Shown one piece after another: positions 40,229 through 49,412 of a stretch of DNA of 64,000 nucleotides (its first letter is position 1; the number at the start of each line of letters is the position of its first letter). Under the pieces are notes generated by a model that searched no databases, was not told the origin of the DNA, and saw only the letters and a program-made list of their open reading frames with translations. Location of the stretch: the NCBI GenBank assembly GCA_027864655.1, contig JAQAZG010000001.1, forward strand, positions 405,708 to 469,707, written 5' to 3'. The DNA is from Oleispirillum naphthae (GTDB lineage Bacteria; Pseudomonadota; Alphaproteobacteria; Rhodospirillales; Rhodospirillaceae). The translations under genes were made by a program, and so were the position numbers.

Positions 40229-40395
40229 GAAAAAACAAAAACTTTGCGAGGGGACTCGGTCCCCTCGCGCTCCCCATAACTTTGATGGTTTTTGCGCGAA
40301 GCGCCATCCACCTGTTGCGATTGCCGCAAAGGCGTTGTCTGCCGCTTCGCGGCAAAGACAAGTTTATGGGGTCAAGGGGCCTCCCGGCCCGGTTT
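40229..40395. repeat. Paired-hairpin intergenic element, copy B
   Basis: Left arm: AAAAAACAAAAACTTT then the perfect 10-bp hairpin GCGAGGGGAC-TCG-GTCCCCTCGC (40246-40268) and GCTCCCCATAACTTT. Right arm: AGTTTATGGGG, short hairpin GGGCC-TCCC-GGCCC (40377-40390) and a TTTTTATT tract. The T-tracts sit outside both hairpins, each able to terminate a convergent transcript: the permease gene from the left, glmS from the right. Confidence 0.85.
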
Positions 40396-42219
40396 TTATT
40401 CCACGGTCACGCTTTTCGCCAGGTTGCGCGGCTGGTCCACGTCGGTGCCCTTGAGGGCGGCGATGTGGTAGGCGAGCAGCTGCACCGGGATGGCGTAGAG
40501 GATCGGCGCGGCGAAGGTCTTGACCGTGGGCATGGTGATGGTGGCGAAAGCCTTGCCCTTGAACTGCGCCACGCCGTCGGCGTCGCCGATGAAGACGACG
40601 CGGCCGCCGCGGGCGATCACCTCCTCGACGTTGGAGGCGGTCTTTTCGAAGAGTTCGTCCGGCGGGGCCACCACCACCACCGGCACGGTCTCGTCGATCA
40701 TCGCGATCGGGCCGTGCTTCATCTCGCCGGCGGCGAAGCCCTCGGCGTGGATGTAGCTGATTTCCTTGAGCTTGAGCGCCCCTTCCAGGGCGATGGGATA
40801 GGCGGTGCCGCGGCCGAGGTAGAACACGTCGGCGACGTCGAGCATGGTCTGGGCGATGCTGCGGATGTGGTCGTCGCTCTTCAGCACCTCGGTGGCGTAG
40901 GCGGGGATTTCGGTGAGCGCCTTGGAGAGCGCCGCCTCGCCGTCGCGGTCGAGCGCCCCCTTCTCCTTGCCGAGCACGATGGCGAGGCAGGCGAGCACGA
41001 TCAGCTGGGTGGTGAACGCCTTGGTCGAGGCGACGCCGATTTCCGGCCCGGCCAGGGTCGGCAGCACCGCGTCCGCTTCGCGCGCCATGGTGCTTTCCGG
41101 CGCGTTGACGATGGCCACCGTATGCATCTCCGCGTCGCGGCAGAAGCGCAGCGCCGCCAGCGTATCCGCAGTCTCGCCGGACTGGGAGATGAACACCGAG
41201 AGCCCGCCCTTTTCCACCGGCGAGCCGCGATAGCGGAACTCCGAGGCGATATCCAGGTCCACCGGCACCCGCGCGAAGCGCTCGATCCAGTATTTGCCGA
41301 CCATCGCGGCGTAATAGGAGGTGCCGCAGGCGACCAGGGTGACGCGCTCCACCGCCGAGAGGTCGAAGGGCATGGGCGGCAGGGTGAGGGTGCGCTCCAC
41401 CGGGTTGAAGTGGCTGTTGAGGGTGTCGCCGATCACCGTCGCCTGCTCGTAGATCTCCTTGAGCATGAAGTGGCGGTAGGCGCCCTTGCCGATCATCGCG
41501 CCGGACAGCTGGGTGATGTGGATGTCGCGCTCCACCGGCTGGCCGAGGAGGTTGAATATCTGCGCGCCCTCGGCGGCGAGCACCACGAAGTCGCCGTCCT
41601 CCAGGTAGGAGATGCGGCGGGTGAGCGGCGCAAGCGCCAGGGCGTCGGAGCCGAGGAACATCTCGCCCTCGCCGTAGCCGATGGCGAGCGGCGAGCCCTT
41701 GCGCGCGCCGATGATCAACCCGTCGTGGCCGGTGAACAGAATCGCCAGAGCGAACGCGCCCTTGAGGCGCTGTAGGGCGTCCTGCGTCGCCTGCTTCGGC
41801 GTCTTTCCGGCGGAGATTCCGGCGGAGATGAGGTGCACCACCACTTCGGTGTCGGTCTCGGATTCGAAAACGTGGCCCTGCGCGGTGAGTTGGCGCCGCA
41901 GTTCCTGGAAGTTCTCGATGATGCCGTTGTGGACCAGGGCGACGGTGCCGTCGGAATGCGGGTGGGCGTTGGTCTCGTTGGGCACGCCGTGGGTCGCCCA
42001 GCGGGTGTGGCCGATGCCGGTGGCGCCGTGGATCGGCCGCTTTTCCACCGCGGCTTCGAGATTGACGATCTTGCCCTCGGCGCGGCGGCGGTCGATGCCC
42101 TTTGCCGTCACCGTGGCGATGCCCGCGCTGTCGTAGCCCCGGTACTCCAGGCGCTTCAAGCCGTCCAGAAGGAACGGCGCAACTTCCGACTTTCCGATAA
42201 TTCCGACGATACCGCACAT
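40396..42219 (-). CDS. glmS: Glutamine-fructose-6-phosphate aminotransferase
   Basis: The 607-residue enzyme makes glucosamine-6-P, the first step toward UDP-GlcNAc. The N-terminal CGIVGIIG has the nucleophilic Cys2; glutaminase motifs GHTRWATHGVPNETNAHPH are present; then two SIS domains (VTLVACGTSYYAAMVGKYWIE and FISQSGETADTLAAL; VLACLAIVLG), ending PRNLAKSVTVE. Full length. It is 43 bases downstream of glmU, the usual order. No glmS ribozyme structure was found in the short leader, as expected for a proteobacterium. Confidence 0.98.
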   Translation of the reverse strand: MCGIVGIIGKSEVAPFLLDGLKRLEYRGYDSAGIATVTAKGIDRRRAEGKIVNLEAAVEKRPIHGATGIGHTRWATHGVPNETNAHPHSDGTVALVHNGIIENFQELRRQLTAQGHVFESETDTEVVVHLISAGISAGKTPKQATQDALQRLKGAFALAILFTGHDGLIIGARKGSPLAIGYGEGEMFLGSDALALAPLTRRISYLEDGDFVVLAAEGAQIFNLLGQPVERDIHITQLSGAMIGKGAYRHFMLKEIYEQATVIGDTLNSHFNPVERTLTLPPMPFDLSAVERVTLVACGTSYYAAMVGKYWIERFARVPVDLDIASEFRYRGSPVEKGGLSVFISQSGETADTLAALRFCRDAEMHTVAIVNAPESTMAREADAVLPTLAGPEIGVASTKAFTTQLIVLACLAIVLGKEKGALDRDGEAALSKALTEIPAYATEVLKSDDHIRSIAQTMLDVADVFYLGRGTAYPIALEGALKLKEISYIHAEGFAAGEMKHGPIAMIDETVPVVVVAPPDELFEKTASNVEEVIARGGRVVFIGDADGVAQFKGKAFATITMPTVKTFAAPILYAIPVQLLAYHIAALKGTDVDQPRNLAKSVTVE

Positions 42220-42262
42220 GCCCGATCGCTCCCCGGGCTCTCTCGCCCGATGTTGTCTGGTC

Positions 42263-43621
42263 TCAGTTCTTCTTCGCCTTCGCCGCGCGCATCTTGGCGC
42301 GGAAGCGGGCGGCCCAGCCCGCCAAAGTCTTCTGCGGCGCGCGGGTGACCGCCAACGCGTCCGCCGGAACCTCGTGGGTGACCACCGAACCCGCGCCGAC
42401 GATGGCGCCGTCGCCCACGGTCACCGGCGCCACCAGAGAGGTGTTGGAGCCGATGAACGCCCCCGCGCCGATATCGGTGAAGCTCTTGGTAAAGCCGTCG
42501 TAGTTGCAGGTGATGGTGCCCGCGCCGACGTTGGCCCCCGCGCCGACGCGCGCATCGCCGATGTAGGTGAGGTGGTTGACCTTGGCCCCTTCCTCGACGC
42601 GCGATTTCTTGATCTCGACGAAGTTGCCGATGTGCGCGCCCGGCCCGATCTCCGCGCCGGGGCGCAGCCGCGCATAGGGCCCGAGGATCGCCCCCGCGGC
42701 CACCTGCGCGTTCTCGAAATGGCAGAAGCTTTTGATCGTCACGTCGTCGCCGATGGAAACGCCGGGGCCGAACACCACGAAGGGATCGATGACGACGTCG
42801 CGGCCGAGCCGCGTGTCGGCGCTGAAATAGACGGTGGTGGGGTCGGTCATCGTCACCCCCCCGGCCAGCCACTTGGCGCGCAGGCGGGTCTGGGCGGTCG
42901 CCTCCAGCGCTGCGAGGTCGGCGCGGGTGTTGACGCCGAGGAACTCCTCCTCCGCGCCCTCCACCACGGCGCAGGCGCGGCCCGCAGCGCGCGCCAGCGC
43001 GACCGCGTCGGTGAGGTAGTACTCGCCCTTGGCGTTGGCGTTGCCCACCGCGGAAAGCAGGTCCCAGGCGATGCGCCCGTCGAGCACCATGACGCCGGAG
43101 TTGCAGAGCGTCACCGCACGCTGTTCGGGGGTTGCGTCCTTGGCCTCGACGATCGCCTCGAGCGCGCCCCCCGCCCCCAGGATGAGGCGGCCGTAGGACC
43201 CGGGATCGGCAGCGTCGAAACCGAGCACCACCACCGCCGGATCGGCGGCGGAGCGCCGCGCATCGAGCGCGCGGCGCACGGTTTCGGCGGAGATCAGCGG
43301 CGTGTCGCCGAAGGCGACGAGAACGTCCCCGCCATGCCCGGCGAGCGCGCCCTTGGCCGCCAGCACCGCGTGCGCGGTGCCCAGGCGCTCCGCCTGCACC
43401 GCCACCTGCGCGCCGGACGCCTCGGCCAGAGCCGCAACTGCGGGGGTATCGGGGCCGGAAACGACGACGCGGCGGGCGACCGCCAGTTCATCCATCAGGG
43501 CCAGCACATGGGCCAGCATCGGGCGGCCGCAGACCGGGTGCATCACCTTCGGCAACTCGGACTTCATCCGGGTGCCCAGCCCGGCGGCGAGGATGACCGC
43601 GGCGACGGAAGGTTCGGACAT
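42263..43621 (-). CDS. glmU: Bifunctional GlcNAc-1-P uridyltransferase / GlcN-1-P acetyltransferase
   Basis: The 452-residue enzyme catalyses the last two steps to UDP-GlcNAc. The uridyltransferase motif AVILAAGLGTRMKSELPKVMHPV starts near residue 8; the C-terminal left-handed beta-helix of hexapeptide repeats (GAILGPYARLRPGAEIGPGAHIGNFVEIKKSRVEEGAKVNHLTYIGDA) carries acetyltransferase activity. The ATG at 43621 gives the normal N-terminus; the longer frame runs into the divergent promoter region. Divergent from gph with 158 bases between starts. Confidence 0.98.
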   Translation of the reverse strand: MSEPSVAAVILAAGLGTRMKSELPKVMHPVCGRPMLAHVLALMDELAVARRVVVSGPDTPAVAALAEASGAQVAVQAERLGTAHAVLAAKGALAGHGGDVLVAFGDTPLISAETVRRALDARRSAADPAVVVLGFDAADPGSYGRLILGAGGALEAIVEAKDATPEQRAVTLCNSGVMVLDGRIAWDLLSAVGNANAKGEYYLTDAVALARAAGRACAVVEGAEEEFLGVNTRADLAALEATAQTRLRAKWLAGGVTMTDPTTVYFSADTRLGRDVVIDPFVVFGPGVSIGDDVTIKSFCHFENAQVAAGAILGPYARLRPGAEIGPGAHIGNFVEIKKSRVEEGAKVNHLTYIGDARVGAGANVGAGTITCNYDGFTKSFTDIGAGAFIGSNTSLVAPVTVGDGAIVGAGSVVTHEVPADALAVTRAPQKTLAGWAARFRAKMRAAKAKKN

Positions 43622-43779
43622 CGGAAAAAACACCTGTGCGAGAAAATTTTCACCGGGGCGAAACGCCGGAACGTCTGTAGCATACTCCCCCGCGAGACAC
43701 CACATGTCAGCACAGTTGACCGGATTCGGCCAATCACTCCATGTTACGATGCGTTGCAAGACCCTTTCGTTCCAATGAC

Positions 43780-44514
43780 ATGAGACACCAGATGCCCCAC
43801 ACCTCAGCCGCGGCGACGGACCCCAACGGCTATGGCGCCATCCTCTTCGACCTGGACGGCACGCTGGTGGACAGCCTGCCCGCGCTCGCCCGCAGCCTCA
43901 ACGCCGTCCTGCGCGAGGACGGCCGCCGCGCCGTCTCCGACGCCGAGGTGCGCGCCATGGTCGGCGACGGCATCAAGGTTCTGGTCGCCCGCGCCTATGC
44001 CGCCACCGGCGACGCGCCGGACTCCGACGCGCGCCTGCGCGCCCTCACCGCGCGGTTTTCCGCCCACTACGAGGCCGACCCCACCGCCGGGTGCGCGCTC
44101 TTCCCGTACACCGCGGAAATTCTCGCCGGGCTTGCCGGAATGGGCTACCGCCTCGGCGTGGTCACCAACAAGCCCTATACCCCGGCGATCTCGCTGCTGC
44201 GCGATTTCACCCTGCTGCCGCTGCTCGACATCGTCGTCGGCGGCGACACCACGCCGCACCTGAAACCGCACCCCGAGCCCTTCCTGCACGCCGCCGACCG
44301 GCTGGAGCTTTCGCCCGAGCGGGTGGTGGTGGTGGGCGATTCGATCAACGACGTGGACGGCGCGCACCGCGCCGGGATGCGCGCCGTCGCGGTGAGTTAC
44401 GGCTACACCCGCATCCCACCCGCGGAGTTCGGCGCGGAGGCGCTGATCGACGGCCTCGCCGCCCTGCCGCACGCGCTCGCCATGCTGCCCGCAACCGAGG
44501 CGATTGCCACTTGA
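43780..44514 (+). CDS. gph: Phosphoglycolate phosphatase, HAD family
   Basis: The ~244-residue HAD hydrolase has motif I LFDLDGTLVDSLPALARSLN near residue 22, motif II VVTNKPYT, and motifs III/IV LKPHPEP and VVVVGDSINDVDGAHRAGMR. It dephosphorylates 2-phosphoglycolate made during DNA repair or photorespiration; other small phosphates are possible. ATGs at 43780 and 43792 are both open; the ATG at 43741 overlaps the divergent promoter. Followed 46 bases on by tRNA-Val. Confidence 0.88.
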   Translation: MRHQMPHTSAAATDPNGYGAILFDLDGTLVDSLPALARSLNAVLREDGRRAVSDAEVRAMVGDGIKVLVARAYAATGDAPDSDARLRALTARFSAHYEADPTAGCALFPYTAEILAGLAGMGYRLGVVTNKPYTPAISLLRDFTLLPLLDIVVGGDTTPHLKPHPEPFLHAADRLELSPERVVVVGDSINDVDGAHRAGMRAVAVSYGYTRIPPAEFGAEALIDGLAALPHALAMLPATEAIAT

Positions 44515-44560
44515 CAGGCCGCGCGGGGAAAGGCTAAACATCGCCCCTCACCGCGAACGG

Positions 44561-44635
44561 GGGCGCGTAGCTCAGCGGGAGAGCACTGCCTTCACACGGC
44601 AGGGGTCACAGGTTCAATCCCTGTCGCGCCCACCA
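44561..44635 (+). tRNA. tRNA-Val (anticodon CAC)
   Basis: The cloverleaf is complete: acceptor GGGCGCG/CGCGCCC, D-arm GCTCAGCGGGAGAGC, anticodon stem CTGCC/GGCAG with loop TTCACAC (anticodon CAC), T-arm ACAGGTTCAATCCCTGT, and encoded CCA at 44633-44635. It decodes GUG. Confidence 0.96.
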
Positions 44636-44643
44636 TCGGCTTC

Positions 44644-44674
44644 AAGGGGTCATCCGGCAACGGATGACCCCTTT
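44644..44674 (+). terminator. Terminator after tRNA-Val
   Basis: AAGGGGTCATCCG pairs with CGGATGACCCCTT around a GCAA tetraloop, a perfect 13-bp stem with a short T-run, 9 bases after the tRNA. Confidence 0.85.
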
Positions 44675-44882
44675 GCCGTTTCCCCCGGCGGCTTCCGGGG
44701 GCCGCCGCGGGCGTGCCGGAGGCCGTGCCCGGGCGGCGGCGCACGTGCCGCATCGTCGCTCTTCCGGTTTTGCCGGAATCTGCTATCGTGCGCAGTCCTG
44801 GGGGAGACAGGGGGGGTGTTTGCGCGCGCAGAAGCGCGGTTCCGGGGCGGATGCCCGGAACGACCGATCAGTCGAGGTACCC

Positions 44883-46304
44883 GTGTCTCCACCGAAACCT
44901 TCCGCCGCCTGCGTTCAGAAACGACGTCTCCAGCTTCGCGCCGCCGCCGCCGCGGGGCACGGCCTGCCCGCGCCGCGCCGCTATTTCGCCTGGGCCACGA
45001 TCATCGTGGGGCTGAGCCTCGCGGTGCTCGACGGCACCATCGCCAACGTCGCGCTGCCGACCATCGCCGCGCATTTCCACGCCGGGGCCGCGGCCTCGAT
45101 CTGGATCGTCAACGGATACCAGCTCGCCATCGTGATGACGCTGCTGCCGCTCGCCGCCCTGGGCGAGATCTTCGGCTACCGGGTGGTCTATCTGACCGGC
45201 ATCGCGCTGTTCACCGTGGCCTCGGTCGGCTGCGTGCTGGCGGAGTCCCTCGCCCAGCTCACCGCCGCGCGGATCGTCCAGGGCCTCGGCGCGGCGGGGA
45301 TGATGAGCGTGAACATCGCCGTGCTGCGCCACACCGTGGCGCGCGAGAAGTTCGGCGCCGCCGTCGGCATCAATGCGCTGGTCGTCGCCGTCGCCTCCAC
45401 CGTCGGCCCGGCGTTCGCGGGCTTCGCCCTGGCGGTGGTGGACTGGCGCTGGCTCTTCGCCGTCAACATCCCGCTCGGGATCATCACCGTCGGCCTCGGC
45501 ATCCCCAGCCTGCCCGACAGCCAGCGCGCCACGCACCGCTTCGACTGGCCGAGCGCCGTCCTCAGCGCCGCGGCGATCGGGCTGATCGTCACCTCGATCG
45601 ACAGCTTCGGCCACAATCTGCCGTGGTACGCCACCGCGGCGCAGATTCTCGCCTGCGTGCCCTGCTTCGTCTTCCTGGTGCGGCGGGCGCGGAGCTCTGC
45701 CCGGCCGATGCTGCCGCTCGACCTCCTGCGCATTCCGGCGTTCACGCTGGCGGTCTGCACCTCCATCGCCTCCTTCGCGACGCAGCTTCTCGCCTTCGTG
45801 GCGCTGCCCTTCCTGTTCCAGCTGGTCCTGCACTATCCGCCGGAACAGGTGGGCCTGATGATGATGCCCTGGCCGCTCGCGGTGGCGGTGGTCGCGCCGC
45901 TCGCCGGACGGATGTCCGACGCCTATCCGCCCGCCATCCTCGGCGGCGTCGGGCTCGCGCTGCTCGCCCTCGGCATGGCGGCGCTCGGCTTTATCGGGCC
46001 CGGGGCGAGCCTGCCGGACATCTGCTGGCGCATGGCGCTGTGCGGCTTAGGCTTCGGCCTGTTCCAGGCGCCGAACAACCGCGCCATGTTCGATGCCGCG
46101 CCGATGGACCGCAGCGGCGCGGCCAGCGGCATGCTCGGCACCGCGCGCCTCACCGGGCAGTCGATCGGCGCCGCCCTGGTGGCGCTGATGCTGGGGCAGG
46201 CCGGGCTCGCGGGCGCGAACGGCGCGCTCTTCCTCGGCACCGGCTTCGCCACCCTCGCGGCGATCACCTCGCTCTCCCGCCTGCCGTTCGGCAAGCCGCG
46301 CTGA
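44883..46304 (+). CDS. MFS transporter, DHA2 (EmrB/QacA) family
   Basis: The 473-residue protein has about 14 hydrophobic segments and the DHA2 features: LAVLDGTIANVALPTIAAHFHA near TM1, IWIVNGYQLAIVMTLLPLAALGEIFGYR, and AARIVQGLGAAGMMSVNIAVL. DHA2 pumps extrude drugs or bile-like compounds using the proton gradient; substrate is unknown. No adjacent EmrA-type adaptor gene. Start GTG at 44883 has GAGG 6 bases upstream; the ORF extends further upstream but that part lacks TMs. It lies between tRNA-Val/terminator and a slipin gene. Confidence 0.88.
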   Translation: MSPPKPSAACVQKRRLQLRAAAAAGHGLPAPRRYFAWATIIVGLSLAVLDGTIANVALPTIAAHFHAGAAASIWIVNGYQLAIVMTLLPLAALGEIFGYRVVYLTGIALFTVASVGCVLAESLAQLTAARIVQGLGAAGMMSVNIAVLRHTVAREKFGAAVGINALVVAVASTVGPAFAGFALAVVDWRWLFAVNIPLGIITVGLGIPSLPDSQRATHRFDWPSAVLSAAAIGLIVTSIDSFGHNLPWYATAAQILACVPCFVFLVRRARSSARPMLPLDLLRIPAFTLAVCTSIASFATQLLAFVALPFLFQLVLHYPPEQVGLMMMPWPLAVAVVAPLAGRMSDAYPPAILGGVGLALLALGMAALGFIGPGASLPDICWRMALCGLGFGLFQAPNNRAMFDAAPMDRSGAASGMLGTARLTGQSIGAALVALMLGQAGLAGANGALFLGTGFATLAAITSLSRLPFGKPR

Positions 46305-46409
46305 CCCCTCCCCCTTTGCCATAGCGGCGGCGCGCACCGATATGACAGGGATGGGCCATCGGCGCGGGCGCACGGCGCGCCCGCGCCGCCGCCCGGAAAG
46401 GAGCCTGCC

Positions 46410-47198
46410 ATGCCGCTCTCAACCGCGTACATCGTCGTTCCGGCCATCGTGGCGGTGGCCGGGCTGCTTGCCCTGAGCGTGAAGATTCTCCGCGAATACG
46501 AGCGGGCCGTGGTCTTCACCCTCGGACGCTTTCGCGGCATCCGGGGGCCAGGGCTGGTGTTGCTCATCCCCTTCATCCAGGTCATCGTGCGCGTCGATCT
46601 GCGCGTCCACGTGATCGAGATTCCCAGCCAGGACGTGATCTCGCGCGACAACGTGTCGATGAAGGTGGACGCCGTGGTCTATTTCAAGGTGGTCAATCCG
46701 GAGCGCGCGATCATCCAGGTGCAGCAGTACCAGCCCGCCACCAACATGCTGGCGCAGACCACCCTGCGCGCGGTGCTGGGGCAGCACGACCTGGATGAGA
46801 TTCTCTCCGAGAGAAAGAAGCTCAACGCCGACGTCCAGAGCATTCTGGACTCCCACACCGAGACCTGGGGGATTACGGTCAGCAACGTCGAAATCCGCAC
46901 CGTCGAACTGACCGAAAGCATGGTGCGCGCCATCGCCAAGCAGGCGGAGGCGGAGCGCGACCGCCGCGCCAAGGTGATCCACGCGGAGGCGGAGTTCCAG
47001 GCCTCCCAGACACTGGTGGATGCGGCGCGCATCCTCGGCGCGACCCCCTCGGCGATGCAGTTGCGCTACCTGCAGACCCTGAGCGAAATCGCCAGCGAGC
47101 AGAACTCCACGGTGGTGTTCCCGATGCCCATCGACATCCTCAAGCCGCTGCTGGACCTGCTGGAGAAGCGCGCCGCGCCGCCCGGCGCCGCCGCCTGA
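46410..47198 (+). CDS. Slipin (stomatin-like SPFH-domain membrane protein)
   Basis: The 262-residue protein has an N-terminal membrane segment ([21 protein letters not shown]) and an SPFH/band-7 domain: [52 protein letters not shown] and [34 protein letters not shown]. Such proteins oligomerise at the membrane and organise or protect membrane complexes. The usual NfeD partner gene is not adjacent. RBS GGAAAGGAG. Separated from the MFS gene by 105 bases. Confidence 0.9.
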   Translation: MPLSTAYIVVPAIVAVAGLLALSVKILREYERAVVFTLGRFRGIRGPGLVLLIPFIQVIVRVDLRVHVIEIPSQDVISRDNVSMKVDAVVYFKVVNPERAIIQVQQYQPATNMLAQTTLRAVLGQHDLDEILSERKKLNADVQSILDSHTETWGITVSNVEIRTVELTESMVRAIAKQAEAERDRRAKVIHAEAEFQASQTLVDAARILGATPSAMQLRYLQTLSEIASEQNSTVVFPMPIDILKPLLDLLEKRAAPPGAAA

Positions 47199-47308
47199 CC
47201 TACCGGCCGCGGCGCACGGCGCGCCGCGGCCGCCCGCCCGCTTTTGCCCATGCCCGCAGGCAAAGCGCGCAGAGACCGTTCCGTTTGGCTACATCGTCTT
47301 CCTAAGAG

Positions 47309-47319
47309 ACACAAAGTGT
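47309..47319. promoter_or_regulatory. Candidate activator site upstream of the BKACE promoter
   Basis: ACAC-AAA-GTGT is an inverted repeat in an AT-rich pocket (GAGACACAAAGTGTAGTC), about 160-175 bases before the sigma54-like promoter; a second repeat ATGGC-TAC-GCCAT lies at 47442-47454. Upstream enhancer sites are expected for sigma54 activators, but neither has been shown to bind one. Confidence 0.3.
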
Positions 47320-47471
47320 AGTCTTTAAATACATATCCCTGTCGCCATCACGCCCCATTCCCGGGCCCGGCATCGTCCGCCGGGCTCCGCCCTTTCGATA
47401 TTCCCTGCATTTCCCGGCACATGCCGCGCTTTCCGCCTGCCATGGCTACGCCATCCGCGGGAAAAACGCGT

Positions 47472-47487
47472 TGGCTTGGCGTTTGCT
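47472..47487 (+). promoter_or_regulatory. Sigma54 (RpoN) -24/-12 promoter candidate
   Basis: TGGCTTGGCGTTTGCT carries GG (47473-47474) and GC (47485-47486) separated by exactly 10 bases, with TTTGC at -12. This is the RpoN spacing. Transcription would start about 47498, some 50 bases before the BKACE start codon. The activator is encoded 3.4 kb downstream. The remainder of the 348-base gap after the slipin gene holds no ORF. Confidence 0.6.
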
Positions 47488-47546
47488 ATGGTTGTGGCGA
47501 TGGAACCCGAAAAACACGCGAACAGTCCATGTCGTAGAGGAAAAAC

Positions 47547-48383
47547 ATGAGCGATCTCAGCAGAAAGGTCATCGTGACCGTAGCACCGACCGGAGCCTGG
47601 CCCTCCAAAAAGGACAACCCGGCCATCCCCCTGACGCCGCAGGAGATAGCGGACGACGTCTATGCCTGCTGGCAGGCGGGAGCCGCCGTGGCGCACCTGC
47701 ACATGCGCGACGCCGAGGGCAAAGGCACCATGGACACGGAGCGGTTCAAGGAGACGGTCGGCCTGGTCCGGGAAAGATGCGATATCGTGCTCAACCTGAC
47801 GACCTCGGGGGACCTCAACGCCACGGACGAAACCCGCATGGCGCACTTCATCGCGCTGAAGCCGGAGCTCGCCTCCTACGACTGCGGCAGCATGAACTGG
47901 ATGCACAACAGCCTGTTCATCAATCATCCCGCGTTTCTCGAACGGCTGGCCACCGCCATGAACGACAACGGCGTCAAGCCGGAGATCGAGATCTTCGACG
48001 CGGGCATGATCTACAACTCGTTGTATTATCAGAAGAAGGGCTTCCTCAAGGGGCCGCTGCACTACCAGTTCGTCCTCGGCGCCGCGGGCGGCATCGCCGC
48101 CACGGTGGAAAACCTCGTCTTCCTCAGGGGGCTGATTCCGGCGGAGTCCACCTGGTCCGCATTCGGCATCGGCCGGGGCCACATGCCGATCTTCTACGCG
48201 GCGCTCGCCCTCGGCGGACACGTGCGCGTCGGCATGGAAGACAACGTCATGTACGGCAAGGACCGGCTTGCCGCTTCCAATGCGGAATTCGTCGAACGCG
48301 CGGGCCGCGTCATCCGCGAACTGGACAAGGACCTCGCCACGCCGGACGAGGCGCGGGCGATCCTCGGCGTTGCGAAACGCTGA
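47547..48383 (+). CDS. BKACE-family beta-keto acid cleavage enzyme (DUF849)
   Basis: The 278-residue TIM-barrel protein belongs to the BKACE family (type member 3-keto-5-aminohexanoate cleavage enzyme, Kce): beta-keto acid + acetyl-CoA gives acetoacetate + a shorter acyl-CoA. Zinc-binding HLHMRDAEGKG near residue 49, LNLTTSGD, EIFDAGMIYN, GIGRGHMP and VRVGMEDNVMYGKD match. RBS AGAGGAAA. It is the first gene of a cluster with a dehydrogenase and AtoE-type permease and lies behind a sigma54-like promoter. Substrate is unknown; the family acts on carnitine, lysine and other carbon skeletons. Confidence 0.88.
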   Translation: MSDLSRKVIVTVAPTGAWPSKKDNPAIPLTPQEIADDVYACWQAGAAVAHLHMRDAEGKGTMDTERFKETVGLVRERCDIVLNLTTSGDLNATDETRMAHFIALKPELASYDCGSMNWMHNSLFINHPAFLERLATAMNDNGVKPEIEIFDAGMIYNSLYYQKKGFLKGPLHYQFVLGAAGGIAATVENLVFLRGLIPAESTWSAFGIGRGHMPIFYAALALGGHVRVGMEDNVMYGKDRLAASNAEFVERAGRVIRELDKDLATPDEARAILGVAKR

Positions 48384-48398
48384 ACCTGGGAGGCGACA

Positions 48399-49346
48399 AT
48401 GACTACGCTCGAACGCATTTCGGTCATCGGATCGGGGCTCATGGGGCATGGCATCGCGCAGGTCTTCGCGCTGCACGGCCACGACGTGACGCTCTACGAC
48501 ATCCGGCAGGACTTCCTCGACAAGGCCATCGCCGGCGTCAAGGCCAACCTCGGCGCCTTCGCCGCCAGAGGGATCATCGGGCAGGCCGAGGCCGAGGCCG
48601 CCCCCGCCCGCATAACCTGTACCCTCCACCTGGAGGAAGCGGCCAAAAGCGCGGATTTCATCGTCGAGGCCGTGCCCGAGAACATGACGCTCAAACAGGA
48701 CATCTTCAGCCGCCTCGACGCGATGAGCAAACCGGAGGCGGTTCTGGCCAGCAACACCTCGGTGATGAGCATCACCGAGATCGCCTCCACCTCGCGGCAT
48801 CGCGCACGCATCGTCGGCACGCATTTCTGGAACCCGCCCTACCTCATCCCCCTGGTCGAAGTGGTGCAGGCCGGAGAGACCACCCCGGCAACCGTGGAAT
48901 TCACCATGGACCTGCTCCGCCGCGTGGGGAAACACCCCGTCCACTGCCGCAAGGACGTGCCCGGCTTCATTGCCAACCGGATGCAGCATGCCCTGTGGCG
49001 GGAGGCGATCTCCATCGTCGAGCAGGGCATCGCCGACCCGCGCACCGTCGATGAGGCGGTGCGCCTCAGTTTCGGCATGCGCCTGCCCATTCTCGGTCCG
49101 CTGGAAAACGCGGACATGGTCGGACTGGACCTCACCCGGGCCATTCACGACTACATCCTGCCCGCCCTTTGCGACAGCCATAAAACCTCGCCCGTGGTGC
49201 TCGACAAGGTTGCCGCCGGCGAACTCGGCTTCAAGACCGGAAAGGGTCTGCAGGACTGGCCGGCCGACAGGCAGCAGGCATCCCGCGACGCCTTGCGCGA
49301 CTACCTGCTGGACGTGGCGGAAAAGCAAGTAAAATCCGGCCGATAG
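48399..49346 (+). CDS. 3-hydroxyacyl-CoA dehydrogenase family protein
   Basis: The 315-residue enzyme has a Rossmann domain (ISVIGSGLMGHGIAQVFALHGHDVTLYDI), the segment VASNTSVMSITEIA, the catalytic His region GTHFWNPPYLIPLVEVVQ, and a C-terminal domain (KDVPGFIANRMQHALWREAI, LGFKTGKGLQDW). It probably oxidises a beta-hydroxy compound to the beta-keto acid used by BKACE. GTHFWNPPYLIP differs from the usual HFFNPxPxM, suggesting a carnitine- or acid-type rather than classic CoA substrate. RBS GGGAGG; 15 bases after BKACE. Confidence 0.85.
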   Translation: MTTLERISVIGSGLMGHGIAQVFALHGHDVTLYDIRQDFLDKAIAGVKANLGAFAARGIIGQAEAEAAPARITCTLHLEEAAKSADFIVEAVPENMTLKQDIFSRLDAMSKPEAVLASNTSVMSITEIASTSRHRARIVGTHFWNPPYLIPLVEVVQAGETTPATVEFTMDLLRRVGKHPVHCRKDVPGFIANRMQHALWREAISIVEQGIADPRTVDEAVRLSFGMRLPILGPLENADMVGLDLTRAIHDYILPALCDSHKTSPVVLDKVAAGELGFKTGKGLQDWPADRQQASRDALRDYLLDVAEKQVKSGR

Positions 49347-49412
49347 ACGCCGGAACAGACAACAGGGGACAGGCTGTCCATCCGTTTTTTTAACGTCAAA
49401 GGAGGAACAGAC

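Noticed and set aside
42220..42262. glmS ribozyme in the glmS leader
   Set aside because: Only 43 bases between glmU and glmS; too short and the ribozyme is a Gram-positive feature.
44561..44674. tRNA-Val followed by a new gene, as at integrative islands
   Set aside because: No integrase, no repeated tRNA 3' end downstream, and a clean terminator after the tRNA.
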